The position numbers and the translations under genes were made by a program. From Algoriphagus aquimarinus (lineage in GTDB: Bacteria > Bacteroidota > Bacteroidia > Cytophagales > Cyclobacteriaceae), in assembly GCF_900112005.1 (NCBI RefSeq), contig NZ_FOKK01000003.1, positions 1-64,000 on the forward strand: a stretch of 64,000 bases of DNA. The letters run 5' to 3'. Position 1 is the stretch's first letter; each line of letters begins with the position of its first letter. This document shows positions 26,295 to 35,680 of the stretch, in pieces. The notes below the pieces were generated by a model. The model made no database searches and was not told the origin of the DNA. It worked only from the letters and a program-made list of their open reading frames with translations.

Positions 26295-27707
26295 ATGAAA
26301 AATAACCAGAGAAGAGAGTTCCTTAAATCCACCGGTTTGGTAGGATTGGGACTTTTTGGAGCGGGCAGTACCCTCGCCAATGAATTTGAGAATCGACCTT
26401 TACAAGCTAAAAAGGGTGTAAATCGAATCCAGTCTTTTAATATGAGTGGTTTTGCTGCTCCTAAAATTGATACTGTCCGTGTTGGTATCGTTGGACTTGG
26501 AATGAGAGGGCCAGGTGCTGTTGATCGATTGAGTAAAATTGAAAATGTAGAGATTAAGGCACTTTGTGATTTGCTACCTGAAAGAGTAGAAAAAGCAAAA
26601 GCCCAATTGAAAGACACTCCACATAAGCCAGATGTTTATTCTGGAAATGCATATTCTTGGAAAGAAATGATGGATCGTGATGATCTGGATTTGATTTATA
26701 TCGCTACGCCATGGGAATGGCATACTCCTATGGCCGTTTATGCCATGGAAGCTGGCAAGCATGCTGCTTGTGAAGTTCCAATAGCTCGTACACTTGAAGA
26801 GTGTTGGCAATTGGTGGAGACTTCTGAGCGTACCAAAAAACACTGTATGCAATTGGAGAATTGCTGCTATGATTTCTTTGAGTTGATGACTTTGAAAATG
26901 GCTCGTGAAGGATACTTCGGAGAGGTTCTTCATGTGGAAGGCGCTTATATCCATGATTTGCTTGCTTTAAACTTCAAGAAAGATGGCGGTTACCAGGATA
27001 TGTGGAGGCTCAAAGAAAATTATCGTGATGGTAATTTGTATGCTACTCACGGACTAGGGCCTATTTGTCAGATTTTGAATATTAACAGAGGTGACCAGAT
27101 GGATTTCTTAACGTCTACGTCTACCAATGATTTCTCTATGCATGCTGAAGCTATGAAATTAGCTGAGAAAGATAATTTCTTTGCATCGTATGCGCAGAAA
27201 AACTTCCGTGGAAACATGAATACTTCTATGGTTAAGACGAAGAATGGTAAAACCATCATGATTCAGCATGATGTATCTTCACCTCGTCCATATTCCCGAC
27301 TTCATGTAGTCAGTGGTACAGAAGGCTATGCACAGAAATATCCTGAAGCAAAAGTATCTAAAGGACATGGCTGGTTGAAAGATGAGGAGTTCAAGGATTT
27401 GGAAACTAAGTACACTCCAGAAATCATTCAGAAAGTAGGAGAGCTAGCTAAGAAAGTAGGAGGCCATGGTGGCATGGACTTTATGATGGATTGGAGATTG
27501 ATCGATTGCCTGAGAAATGGGCTTCCTCTAGATCAGGATGTTTATGATGCAGCGCTTTGGAGCTGTGTTTCTCCACTTAGTGAATGGTCAGTAGCTAATA
27601 GATCTAATTCTATAGATGTACCTGATTTTACTGGTGGAAACTGGAAAACAAACGCCCCGGTGAACATTACCCTTGCTGGTGGTGGAAATACAGGAGTGAG
27701 AGTTTAA
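26295..27707 (+). CDS. GH109-type exported Gfo/Idh/MocA protein (alpha-N-acetylgalactosaminidase-like)
   Basis: 470 residues. A twin-arginine-like signal starts the protein (NQRREFLKSTGLVGLGLFGAG). The Rossmann NAD motif is VGIVGLGMRGPGAV near residue 58. GKHAACEVPIARTLEECW, then MQLENCCYDFFELM, EGAYIHDLLALNF and ATHGLGPICQILNI are the hallmark segments of GH109 enzymes. That family, typified by Elizabethkingia NagA, hydrolyses by an NAD-dependent elimination/addition mechanism. The native substrate may differ from GalNAc. The gene converges with a DUF1080 gene across a shared terminator. Its start is 155 bp after the candidate RNA terminator. Confidence 0.8.
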   Translation: MKNNQRREFLKSTGLVGLGLFGAGSTLANEFENRPLQAKKGVNRIQSFNMSGFAAPKIDTVRVGIVGLGMRGPGAVDRLSKIENVEIKALCDLLPERVEKAKAQLKDTPHKPDVYSGNAYSWKEMMDRDDLDLIYIATPWEWHTPMAVYAMEAGKHAACEVPIARTLEECWQLVETSERTKKHCMQLENCCYDFFELMTLKMAREGYFGEVLHVEGAYIHDLLALNFKKDGGYQDMWRLKENYRDGNLYATHGLGPICQILNINRGDQMDFLTSTSTNDFSMHAEAMKLAEKDNFFASYAQKNFRGNMNTSMVKTKNGKTIMIQHDVSSPRPYSRLHVVSGTEGYAQKYPEAKVSKGHGWLKDEEFKDLETKYTPEIIQKVGELAKKVGGHGGMDFMMDWRLIDCLRNGLPLDQDVYDAALWSCVSPLSEWSVANRSNSIDVPDFTGGNWKTNAPVNITLAGGGNTGVRV

Positions 27708-27751
27708 TGCAAGAAGCAATTACTGCTAATTAGACTCGAATAAAAATATGA

Positions 27752-27783
27752 AAAGCCCGCTAATCGATTGATTGGCGGGCTTT
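27752..27783. terminator. Bidirectional terminator between convergent genes
   Basis: AAAGCCCGC (27752-27760) pairs with GCGGGCTTT (27775-27783), and the inner bases TAATC/GATTG extend the stem with one mismatch. A and T tracts lie on both sides, so it can serve both the GH109 gene and the DUF1080 gene. Confidence 0.85.
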
Positions 27784-27800
27784 CTTGTTAGTGTTTTTTT

Positions 27801-28664
27801 TTACTTGGAATGTGCAGGCTTGGCAGCTAAACCTTCCTTTACAACTTGCTCAAGTTTTTTCTGATCACCCAAATATTCGGTTAGATCAATCAAGCGAACA
27901 GTTCTGAAATCGATTGGATGGCTTTCACTTTGTAAGGAAATCCACCCGCCAGTTAGCATCTGACCATCCACTTTCACTTTTGGGTCTACTGGATCTACAC
28001 TTCCGCCACCTATTTGAGCTTTAGAATAGCTCAAAACAGTGTCTTGTCCCACAAGATGATGCACATCTCCATTTCCTAGGACAATGAAATTGGCAGTCAC
28101 CCACTGATCACCATGATAGGTTTCAGAGGTGGAGTTTACACAGTGAGGAGTAAATAGCTTTCCGTCCTTCTCCACGTTTGTGCCTGGAGTACATAGATTA
28201 CAAGTACTTCTTTTGTCCTTTCCATTTCCTCCTAGGAATTGAGCTTCTATAGAAATTGGGAAATTTTGCTCTTTTAACATGGTCTTGGGGTCCTGAGAAT
28301 GAAGCATCGCTCCAGAATTCCTCGTAGCCCATCCTTCACCACCGTTCGCTTGCTCACCGACAAATCTATATTCTACTTGAAGCAGGTAATTAGAAAAAGG
28401 CTTATTGTAGAAAATATGACCGTATTGCTGATCAAACTGATCATACCCATCATAGCGCACTTTCATCAGACCATCTTCTACGCGGAAAGTATTTGCGAAA
28501 TTATCATTCAAGTCATGGGTACGGATCTTCACTGACCAATCATCGATGTTTTTACCGTTAAAAAGTGTTTGCCACTTCAGTTTTTTAGCATCCTCATTGG
28601 CATAGTTGAAGGCAAAACCTAAGCCTGCAAGGCATAGGATTCCTATTAGTACTGTCTTTTTCAT
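27801..28664 (-). CDS. DUF1080 (3-keto-disaccharide hydrolase-like) exported protein
   Basis: 287 residues. Signal peptide MKKTVLIGILCLAGLGFAF, then one concanavalin-like DUF1080 domain: WQTLFNGKNIDDWSVKI, YGHIFYNKPFSNYLLQVEYRF, NSGAMLHSQDP, SIEAQFLGG and GGWISLQSESHPIDFRTVRL. Members bind or hydrolyse sugars; several act on 3-keto glycosides made by Gfo/Idh/MocA oxidoreductases. An exported Gfo/Idh-type protein (GH109) faces it across the terminator. The CNLC pair in the middle may form a disulfide. The upstream minus-strand gene probably reads into it through the repeat spacer. Confidence 0.88.
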   Translation of the reverse strand: MKKTVLIGILCLAGLGFAFNYANEDAKKLKWQTLFNGKNIDDWSVKIRTHDLNDNFANTFRVEDGLMKVRYDGYDQFDQQYGHIFYNKPFSNYLLQVEYRFVGEQANGGEGWATRNSGAMLHSQDPKTMLKEQNFPISIEAQFLGGNGKDKRSTCNLCTPGTNVEKDGKLFTPHCVNSTSETYHGDQWVTANFIVLGNGDVHHLVGQDTVLSYSKAQIGGGSVDPVDPKVKVDGQMLTGGWISLQSESHPIDFRTVRLIDLTEYLGDQKKLEQVVKEGLAAKPAHSK

Positions 28665-28775
28665 CTGTTTATTTTTTGATTTTAAAGGTCATCCCGATAG
28701 CTATCGGGAGGAATCTAGCATGGTAAAAATCATACCACTTTATGGCATTGTTATCATGCTCGATTTCATTTCAAT
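28665..28775. repeat. Dispersed intercistronic repeat, copy 2 (18-bp palindrome core at 28692-28709)
   Basis: Similar, in inverted orientation, to the spacer 9755-9860. Read on the minus strand it runs from just after the stop of the phosphatase-family gene to the ATG of the DUF1080 gene, the same arrangement as copy 1. Confidence 0.7.
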
Positions 28776-29576
28776 TTAGGGGTTTATTAATCGTAGTGTG
28801 ACCAAAACTGGGTAATGATCTGAAAATGGAACATCAATTACTTGATAATTAACAAGCTCAAAACGTTCTGAGTCATACCAGACGTAATCTATTCGTTTTC
28901 CTTCTTCGGAAACATAGGTTGGAGAATCATCTTGCGCTACAAATCCTGCATCGCTCCATTTGGAACTTATACTTTTATATTCATCTGAGGTAGGATCAAA
29001 ATTCAAATCACCAACCCAAAATGCCGGTTTTGGAAGAGAGTCCGCATAGGCGGTAATAGCTTGTAATTGTGCGAGTCTATTTTCAGGAAATTCGTGACAA
29101 AGATGCGTAGCACCAAAGTATAGTTCCTGTCTGTTTTTCAATTCTATTTTCACCCAAGCAGCAGCTCTTGGCTCACCACCAGCAGGTGTTGGTAAAGCCT
29201 GAGTAGTATAGTTTAATGCTTTTTTCACCAGTACTCCTTCGCCATATCCTCCTTCGGCGTAATCCATAGCCTTGGCAAAGTAACTTCTATAGCCAGTCTT
29301 TTTTCCTAGCTCAGCTATCCAATTTAACTTTTGCCCATATACAGATTCTAGGCGAGTAGTCATGCTATCCATTTCCTGCAGCGCTACTACTTCAGGCTGA
29401 AGAAGAATAATCAAATTTGCGATTTCCTCTAAGTTTGGTTTACAAATAGTGTCCGGGTGTTCACCATGGTAAACGTTATAGGTCAAAATCTTGAATTCTG
29501 GATTCTTTTCTTGAGCAAACACACTCCATGGTGAGCAGAGTAAAAAAGTGATAACTACTAAAGATGTGATTTTCAT
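28776..29576 (-). CDS. Exported endonuclease/exonuclease/phosphatase-family protein
   Basis: 266 residues. Signal peptide ITSLVVITFLLCSPWSVFAQE. The EEP fold is shown by ILTYNVYHG, VVALQEMDS (catalytic Glu), GATHLCHEF, FWVGDLNFDPTSDEY (Asp/Asn pair), IDYVWYDSE and the terminal PFSDHYPVLVTL (catalytic Asp-His). All active-site motifs are intact, so it should be a metal-dependent phosphodiesterase or phosphatase in the periplasm. The substrate may be a phospholipid, nucleotide or sugar phosphate. It is followed by the DUF1080 gene on the same strand, with a repeat-derived spacer between. Confidence 0.88.
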   Translation of the reverse strand: MKITSLVVITFLLCSPWSVFAQEKNPEFKILTYNVYHGEHPDTICKPNLEEIANLIILLQPEVVALQEMDSMTTRLESVYGQKLNWIAELGKKTGYRSYFAKAMDYAEGGYGEGVLVKKALNYTTQALPTPAGGEPRAAAWVKIELKNRQELYFGATHLCHEFPENRLAQLQAITAYADSLPKPAFWVGDLNFDPTSDEYKSISSKWSDAGFVAQDDSPTYVSEEGKRIDYVWYDSERFELVNYQVIDVPFSDHYPVLVTLRLINP

Positions 29577-29879
29577 GTTGGGTCGATTACCTGATTGGGT
29601 TTTTTACTGCTTCTAAAATAAAATTGCTTGCTGGAGAAGTAAAACTATTGAATCAGATTGGAAGTTAATGATTTTAAAGATTCAGGAGAATGAAATTGAA
29701 GGTGCTCTATCCTCTTTTTATTTTTGTGGTGGATTTGAGCTGTCATAGGAATATCTAGTTGAGGTAATAGAAGAAACGATTTAATTGTGATTTATTTGTA
29801 TCTTTTTGACATCAACCTATTTCATTTCACCCGTTAAATACACCTTAGCTTAAGTCATTAAGTTTTAATAAATAATAGC
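29577..29879. other. Divergent intergenic region without a gene
   Basis: 303 bp between divergent genes. It is AT-rich, and no reading frame of note, hairpin or repeat stands out. It should hold two divergent promoters, but I cannot place either with confidence. Confidence 0.5.
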
Positions 29880-31514
29880 TTGAAAAAAATTCTCTGGGTT
29901 CTTGGAACTCTTATTCTGCTGAGCATAGTTTCGATATTTTTGCTTGAACAATGGCTTGTAAAAACCCTTCCCGAAAGAGTGAATGCCAATGAGGATCGAG
30001 CCTATGATATTATATTTAAAGATGTAGATGTAAGACTTTTCAGTGGAAGCATAGAATTGCAGGAGATTTCCCTAAATCCTTTGAAAGAGGGTATGGCCAC
30101 CACCATTACGGGTACCATGAAATCGTTGAGGCTTGGAGGGGTAAATATGCTAGGCTTTATTTTTGGAAAAGTAGCGGAAGTAAATGAATTGAGATTGGAT
30201 GATCCTAAATTCATTTTGATTAGAAATGACTCCATTTCCAAGCAGCCAGCAGATATGTCCAAAGCATTCCAGGGGCTATTTGGTGACTTAGTGTCGCGAG
30301 GTGTCATTCATAATTTTGTGCTAAATAATGGCTCAGGCGAATTTTACACGCAATTAGATACCGCGAGAAAGTTTGGAAGCTTTGAGCAATTTCACATTTC
30401 AGCTATTAATCTTGAAACGGATTCTATGCGAATGAATTATGCGATTCCATTCAAGTTAGAGAGTATTAAATCGAGCTTAAAAAATCTGCAAATTAATATT
30501 TCTAGTGATCAGACATTCACTCTTGGCTCGCTGGATTATGACTCAAAACAAGAAGCATTTGATTTCTTTGACCTTCATTTAAAATACGATGATTCAAACT
30601 TGGAAGCATCCAAGCGATCGAAAATCCAAAAGGATTTTATAGAAATCGATGTCAAGCATTTACGTATTGAGCAGATAAATGCTCAAAGTAATATCTATGG
30701 TAATTGGTCGGTCGTTGCAGGGTTATTGACGATAGATAGCTTGTATTTGCACGATGTGCGGAATAAAAATAAGCCTAGACCTAAGGATGAACCTGAGAAG
30801 CCAATGTTCGAAAGAATGGTGGAGCAAATTCCATTTCCCATTGAACTGGATACTATACGGATATTAAATTCCAAAATAACTTACTCTCAGATTTCTGAAG
30901 GAAAGTCCGCACCTGCGAGTTTGAATTTTGAAAAACTTTCTGCTTTGGTGACAAATGCTGTATCACTTGATTCCCTTCAATCTGGCGAAATGATAATTCA
31001 TGGAGAAGCTATTCTTAATGGCTTTGCACCCATGCGTATGGACGTGAGAGTGCCTTATAGCAACGATACCATGAAGGAGAGATTTCATTTGGTGGCAAGT
31101 GTAGCACCTTTCAAATTACCATCATTGAATGGGATTCTGGGTGATTTGGTGTCTGTGAATATAAATTCTGGTACGATGGAAAAGTTAGAAATCACCATGG
31201 ATGCTTCTCGGTATTCCTCATCGAATTTTATGAAATTCCACTACCAAGATCTAAAGTTGGAATTAAGGGACGAGGATGCAAAGAAATTGAAGCTCAAATC
31301 CACTCTTGCCAATATTCTGACATCTAGTAATAATCTACCAGAAAATAGAAATTATAAAACTGCCCAGTTTCAAACAGAGCGAAATATATACCGCGGCACT
31401 TTCAACCTAATCTGGGAATCGTTGAGAGAAGGTTTGTTAGAAATAGTACCAGGAGATTTGATGCAAGTATTGATGAAGGAACAAGATCCGTCGGATGGAG
31501 GGAAAAGAAGGTGA
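29880..31514 (+). CDS. AsmA-like / DUF748-type membrane-anchored protein
   Basis: 544 residues from TTG 29880. A downstream ATG would remove the N-terminal membrane anchor ILWVLGTLILLSIVSIFLLEQWLV, so TTG is preferred. The rest is a long beta-strand-rich periplasmic region with DVRLFSGSIELQEISLNPL, VAEVNELRLDDPKFILI and IPFPIELDTIRILNSKITYSQ. These repeat the strand-turn style of AsmA and bridge-like lipid-transfer proteins. Its length is near that of short AsmA proteins. It may act in envelope lipid transport or outer membrane assembly. It stands alone, with a 160-bp gap before the PRC-barrel gene on the opposite strand. Confidence 0.65.
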   Translation: MKKILWVLGTLILLSIVSIFLLEQWLVKTLPERVNANEDRAYDIIFKDVDVRLFSGSIELQEISLNPLKEGMATTITGTMKSLRLGGVNMLGFIFGKVAEVNELRLDDPKFILIRNDSISKQPADMSKAFQGLFGDLVSRGVIHNFVLNNGSGEFYTQLDTARKFGSFEQFHISAINLETDSMRMNYAIPFKLESIKSSLKNLQINISSDQTFTLGSLDYDSKQEAFDFFDLHLKYDDSNLEASKRSKIQKDFIEIDVKHLRIEQINAQSNIYGNWSVVAGLLTIDSLYLHDVRNKNKPRPKDEPEKPMFERMVEQIPFPIELDTIRILNSKITYSQISEGKSAPASLNFEKLSALVTNAVSLDSLQSGEMIIHGEAILNGFAPMRMDVRVPYSNDTMKERFHLVASVAPFKLPSLNGILGDLVSVNINSGTMEKLEITMDASRYSSSNFMKFHYQDLKLELRDEDAKKLKLKSTLANILTSSNNLPENRNYKTAQFQTERNIYRGTFNLIWESLREGLLEIVPGDLMQVLMKEQDPSDGGKRR

Positions 31515-31630
31515 TCATTACTTTATGAGTTTTCAGTCTTAGTCACCAGTAGCGAGGAGATTTGAAGCAACTCGCCAGTATCATTGCGATGCTTTCTTGC
31601 TAGATTGTGGAGTCTATAGAATAAAAAAAA

Positions 31631-31650
31631 GCTCTCCATAAATGGAGAGC
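31631..31650 (-). terminator. Terminator of the PRC-barrel gene
   Basis: GCTCTCC (31631-31637) pairs with GGAGAGC (31644-31650). The run of A at 31623-31630 becomes a U tract on the minus strand. Confidence 0.8.
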
Positions 31651-31675
31651 CTCACTTAGAATCCAAGCGCCACGC

Positions 31676-32050
31676 CTATTCTATTAACGCTCTTCTTCTT
31701 TCAAATCCATAGTAAGTATGGACACTATTGATGAATTCATGTTGAGGTCCTACTGGCCAGTTGTCGTCATCAAAACCTGGAGCATTCTCTAGCTTTTCTT
31801 TTTCGACCTTTACGATGATTACATCACGTTGGTGACCGTGAAAATCAAAAGCCTCCCAAGGAAGAGCTAGTAGTTTATTTCCAAGATTTAGAAATCCTGT
31901 ATCAACTGATAGAACAATGTAGGCTACTTCACCTGTTTCGGTGTCAAGCATAATGTCCTTAATAGTTCCTACTGATTCATCTCTTATTGTTTTTACGGTG
32001 CAATTTGAAGCTGTTGAGCTACTGATTGGAAAATGATATTCGGTATTCAT
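31676..32050 (-). CDS. PRC-barrel domain protein
   Basis: 124 residues, no signal peptide. One PRC-barrel: VKTIRDESVGTIKDIMLDTETGEVAYIVLSVDTGFLNLGNKLLALPWEAFDF. A short tail follows with ENAPGFDDDNWP, a common ending in stress-related PRC-barrel proteins of soil and aquatic bacteria. The domain usually mediates protein or RNA contacts. No catalytic role is expected. It is a single-gene unit with its own terminator. Confidence 0.88.
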   Translation of the reverse strand: MNTEYHFPISSSTASNCTVKTIRDESVGTIKDIMLDTETGEVAYIVLSVDTGFLNLGNKLLALPWEAFDFHGHQRDVIIVKVEKEKLENAPGFDDDNWPVGPQHEFINSVHTYYGFERRRALIE

Positions 32051-32541
32051 GGTTAAGTTGGTTAAGTGTATTACAGTGTTGTTTTAATTATTAAACCAAG
32101 GCTATGCCATGCCCCAAAAAATGGGGTTTTAAGCGGTTAAGCTATTTTTTTAAGGTTTTTTATGTGTTGGGAAAGGACGATCTGGGTAATGAAATCCGCA
32201 GATGGATTTGCAGTTAGAGTAAGTTACTGGATGTTCTTTTAGCCACAGTGGCGCCGGGATTTCGCAGAGAACGCAAGTGTCTATTGGTGGTTAACTGGAA
32301 GTTGTGCCGTAGTGATATACTATGGGTAGAAGAAAATTATTAAGAGCAGCAGTGTCGTTAGGTACGACTCTTTAAATCAAAGAAAAAGCTATTTATCATT
32401 AAGAGGGATCTACTTTTGAAAAGATCCTGATGGTTCAAGCCTCGGGACTTAAGCCTATTTAAGGAATGTTTACCCACTCACTTTCTTTACAATCGAAAAG
32501 TCGAATTCCGAACAATGTCGAAGGGAAGGAGCTTTAGATTT
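32051..32541. other. Intergenic region of about 490 bp, no gene seen
   Basis: No frame with convincing coding character. A small hairpin CCCC-AAAAAAT-GGGG lies near 32112-32127. The stretch GGATTTCGCAGAGAACGC near 32256 looks like a fragment of a common Bacteroidetes intergenic repeat. The rest is unremarkable and could be decayed sequence. Confidence 0.4.
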
Positions 32542-33165
32542 TTACGAATCTGATCTATCTATCCTCATTTCTTTAGCTATTTCTTTATCAAAAGGGAATG
32601 TACTCTCCTCTAGCTTTTTCACAATATTCTGATGATTTGCCTCGTCTCGATTTTGCGAGAGCTTCCTGCTGCCATGCATATCAGTTATCAATATCTCAAA
32701 ACCCACCAAGGCTTTTACTTGCTTGGATACATAGTCTGCACTCATCGTCTCCACGCTCACTCGGTTTGGACGTCCATCTTCATAGATGTTTACCAGTTTT
32801 TTCAAATGGTCCATAAGCTCTTCTCCTTCTATAAGGTTTACCTTTCCATAGACATGAACTGCTAGATAATTCCATGTGGGTACATTTTCGTGATTATACC
32901 AAGAAGAAGAAATGTACGCATGTGGGCCCTGGAAAATGACTAGTACTTCCTGATCATCCACCAGGTTTTTCCATTGTGGGTTTGCCTTCGCTATATGCCC
33001 AGAAAGGATTGCTTTTCCATCTTTATTCTGATCCAAGACAAAGGGCAAGTGTGTTGCCCAAGGCTTTTCGTCTAGTTGGGAAACTAGTGTTGCAAAAGCA
33101 TTTTTTTGAAGAAAAGTGGCTATCTCAGCATCATCTTTCCAGCGGTTTAATGGATGGATATACAT
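32542..33165 (-). CDS. PaiB-family FMN-binding protein
   Basis: 207 residues. Starts MYIHPLNRWKDDAEIATFLQKNAFATLVS, then THLPFVLDQ, LSGHIAKANPQWKN, VLVIFQGPHAYISSSWY and VPTWNYLAVHVYGKV. These are the conserved segments of the FMN-binding split-barrel PaiB family. Members are called negative regulators from Bacillus work, but many are simply flavin-binding proteins. It is divergent from the PIF1-like helicase gene. Confidence 0.92.
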   Translation of the reverse strand: MYIHPLNRWKDDAEIATFLQKNAFATLVSQLDEKPWATHLPFVLDQNKDGKAILSGHIAKANPQWKNLVDDQEVLVIFQGPHAYISSSWYNHENVPTWNYLAVHVYGKVNLIEGEELMDHLKKLVNIYEDGRPNRVSVETMSADYVSKQVKALVGFEILITDMHGSRKLSQNRDEANHQNIVKKLEESTFPFDKEIAKEMRIDRSDS

Positions 33166-33274
33166 AGGAGTAGTTTGAGATTTTGGATTTATTAAATGAA
33201 ATTAGAGATAGGAATAGAAAGTATAAGATTTCTAACTCCATTTTAATCATTTTTAAAAATAGTAGTTTCGCTGA

Positions 33275-35530
33275 ATGGAAAATCAAAGTACTGATAAACT
33301 AGAGCTGGCCGCTAAGTTTGTCAACAATACCGGAGCACCGATTTTTTTGACTGGAAAAGCAGGAACAGGCAAGACCACTTTTCTGAAAAATCTGGCCTTG
33401 CAAACACATAAAAATCATGTGATTGTGGCGCCTACAGGCATAGCTGCGCTGAATGCTGGCGGAGTTACCATCCACTCACAGTTCTTGTTCCCGCTTGGAT
33501 TTTTCCTACCTGTGAATGAGCCAGAGGGTAATTTCTCAGATCAATACGGTTGCTTTACGCAGCATACTTTGATCAGAAAACATCCGCTGAATGCACTCAG
33601 AAAGAATGTGTTGAAATCTATAGAGCTATTGGTGATCGATGAGGTCAGTATGCTTCGAGCTGATGTGCTGGATGCGATAGATTACAGGTTGCGAACGGTC
33701 AAGCGAAACTTTAATACACCATTTGGCGGAGTGCAGGTATTGATGATTGGTGATCTTTTCCAATTGCCTCCCATAGTACGTGATAATGAGTGGCAGGTGC
33801 TCAGCAAATTTTACCCAAGCATGCACTTTTTTGAAGCCCGGGTTTTGCAGGATTCAGGTTTAGTTTATCTGGAGCTGGATAAGATTTTCCGTCAGCAGGA
33901 TGAAGACTTTATTCAAGTCCTTAATCACCTCCGAGAGAATGTGGTAACTGCCGACGATATTACGCTTTTGAATAAGCATTATAAAACCCAAGACGAGATC
34001 GCAGAAATCAAAGACTGCATCACGATCACGACTCACAACTACAAAGCTGATCAGATTAATCGGGATCGACTGATGGCGCTGAAAGGTGAATCGAAGTTTT
34101 ACGAGGCGGACATAGAAAATGATTTTCCTGAGAACATCTACCCCTTACCCAAATCACTTGAGCTTCGGGTTGGAGCGCAGGTGATGTTTATCAAGAATGA
34201 TAGCTCGGGAAATCAGGATTACTTCAATGGTAAACTGGCGACAGTAGAGGAGCTGGAAGAGGATCAAATCAAAGTATTGCTTGAAGGCAAGCGGTTTGTT
34301 TACCAGTTGAGAAAGGAGATTTGGGAGAATAAAAAGTACATCATCAATCCAGATACGAAGGAGCTAGAGGAGGAAGTGATAGGGACATTCAGTCAATATC
34401 CTATCAAAACTGCCTGGGCTGTGACAGTTCATAAAAGTCAGGGTTTGACTTTTGATCAAGCCATAATAGATGTGGGGAATGCTTTTGCTCCAGGTCAGGT
34501 CTATGTGGCGTTGAGCCGTCTTAGAAGTTTGGAGGGCTTGGTCTTGCGAACAAGAATTCAAAACAATGCACTTCAATCTGATTCACAGGTTCAGTCTTTC
34601 GTAGAGAGTGCCAAAAAGCATTCGAAATTGGATGAATTGCTAGGAGCTTATCAGCAGCGATACCTTTCGCTTTTGTCTGGAGAGACCTTCGATTTGGCAA
34701 GTTTGCTTCAGGAGATTACTAGTTTCCAGAGAAAGAATGATAGTACGCTTGAGTTTGAAGATCCAGAGATGCAAAAAGCAGTGGGCGAGATTGCGGCGTT
34801 GATAAAAAAAGAAGTAGGAACTGCAGCTAAATTTAGCAATCAACTTCGCTTTCTTTTGCAGCAGAATGACAAAGAAAAGCTGATGGAGCGATTGGATAAA
34901 GGGTCTTCTTACTTTAAGAATTTTTTGAAAGAAGCTTTAGAAAAAATACTGGTGCATAGAGCAGAGGTGGAACGCTTTTCCAGAACAAAAACCTATGCAA
35001 ATAGCTTGGAAGAATTAGAAGTCAGCCTGCTTAGAAAGTATGGGGATATTAATAAAGTAAGCCAATTGATTTTGTCGATTTTAGATGGGGAGATTCCCGG
35101 CAAAATGAATGATCTGGAGCAGGATAAGATCAATCTTCGACTTCGGTTGGCAGAAGCTGCTAGACAGGCAGCTGCTGATAACCCAAAATTCGCCAGTAAC
35201 AAGACAGGTAGGAAAAAGGCTGGTAAGGCAAATCTAAAACGGAAAGTTGGAGAGACTTATGAGACCACCTTTGGGATGATCAATGCAGGAAAAAGCATTG
35301 GTGATATAGTAGTCGCTAGAGGATTGGCAGAATCTACTATCAAAAGCCATCTGGCAAAGGGAATTGCAGAAGGAAGAATTGAGTTGGAAGACTGCTTACC
35401 TATGGAGGTTATCTCTGAGATCAGCGCTCAGATTGAAAACATCAGGAACTTGCAGGCGCTTCGTATACATTTCGAAGGAAAATATGATTACAACACTATC
35501 AAAATGGTGGTTGCTGGAAAGCAGGATTAA
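33275..35530 (+). CDS. PIF1/RecD-like helicase with C-terminal helix-turn-helix
   Basis: 751 residues. Superfamily 1 helicase: Walker A TGKAGTGKTT (26-35), VAPTGIAALNAGGVTIHSQF, Walker B LLVIDEVSMLRAD, QLPPIV, and motif VI-like TVHKSQGLTFDQAIIDVG...GQVYVALSRLRSL. A helical linker follows (about 460-640). At about 670-735 comes TTFGMINAGKSIGDIVVARGLAESTIKSHLAKGIAEG, a helix-turn-helix of the HTH_40 type also found at RecQ C-termini. It is likely a 5'-3' DNA helicase for replication fork or G-quadruplex maintenance. Not in an operon. Confidence 0.88.
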   Translation: MENQSTDKLELAAKFVNNTGAPIFLTGKAGTGKTTFLKNLALQTHKNHVIVAPTGIAALNAGGVTIHSQFLFPLGFFLPVNEPEGNFSDQYGCFTQHTLIRKHPLNALRKNVLKSIELLVIDEVSMLRADVLDAIDYRLRTVKRNFNTPFGGVQVLMIGDLFQLPPIVRDNEWQVLSKFYPSMHFFEARVLQDSGLVYLELDKIFRQQDEDFIQVLNHLRENVVTADDITLLNKHYKTQDEIAEIKDCITITTHNYKADQINRDRLMALKGESKFYEADIENDFPENIYPLPKSLELRVGAQVMFIKNDSSGNQDYFNGKLATVEELEEDQIKVLLEGKRFVYQLRKEIWENKKYIINPDTKELEEEVIGTFSQYPIKTAWAVTVHKSQGLTFDQAIIDVGNAFAPGQVYVALSRLRSLEGLVLRTRIQNNALQSDSQVQSFVESAKKHSKLDELLGAYQQRYLSLLSGETFDLASLLQEITSFQRKNDSTLEFEDPEMQKAVGEIAALIKKEVGTAAKFSNQLRFLLQQNDKEKLMERLDKGSSYFKNFLKEALEKILVHRAEVERFSRTKTYANSLEELEVSLLRKYGDINKVSQLILSILDGEIPGKMNDLEQDKINLRLRLAEAARQAAADNPKFASNKTGRKKAGKANLKRKVGETYETTFGMINAGKSIGDIVVARGLAESTIKSHLAKGIAEGRIELEDCLPMEVISEISAQIENIRNLQALRIHFEGKYDYNTIKMVVAGKQD

Positions 35531-35585
35531 TGAGTAGGATTTGAATGCCTGCAGTAAAAAGTCTAAAGTGCTTAGAGTCAATAAT

Positions 35586-35670
35586 TAAGAGCAAAGAATC
35601 AAGATTTTTTCTTTAGCATGAAGAAATTAGTACTCTTTTGCTAGAAGTTTATCTTGACTCTTGGCTCTTA
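35586..35670. terminator. Long inverted repeat between convergent genes, probable bidirectional terminator
   Basis: The 20-base arm at 35586-35605 (TAAGAGCAAAGAATCAAGAT) pairs with 35651-35670 at 18 of 20 positions, with a 45-base loop. It sits between the converging helicase and serine hydrolase genes. The arm sequence belongs to a degenerate AAGAATCAAGA-type family also seen at 59288-59400. Confidence 0.5.
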
Positions 35671-35680
35671 GAACTTACTG

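Noticed and set aside
31541..31612. Degenerate copy of the GTCATTGCGA repeat
   Set aside because: Only scattered words (AGCGAGGAGA, ATTGCGATGC) match, and no inverted arms are left.
33263..33270. TAGTTTCG as a -7 box for the helicase gene
   Set aside because: It lies four bases before the start codon, leaving no room for a leader, and matches at only 7 of 8 positions.
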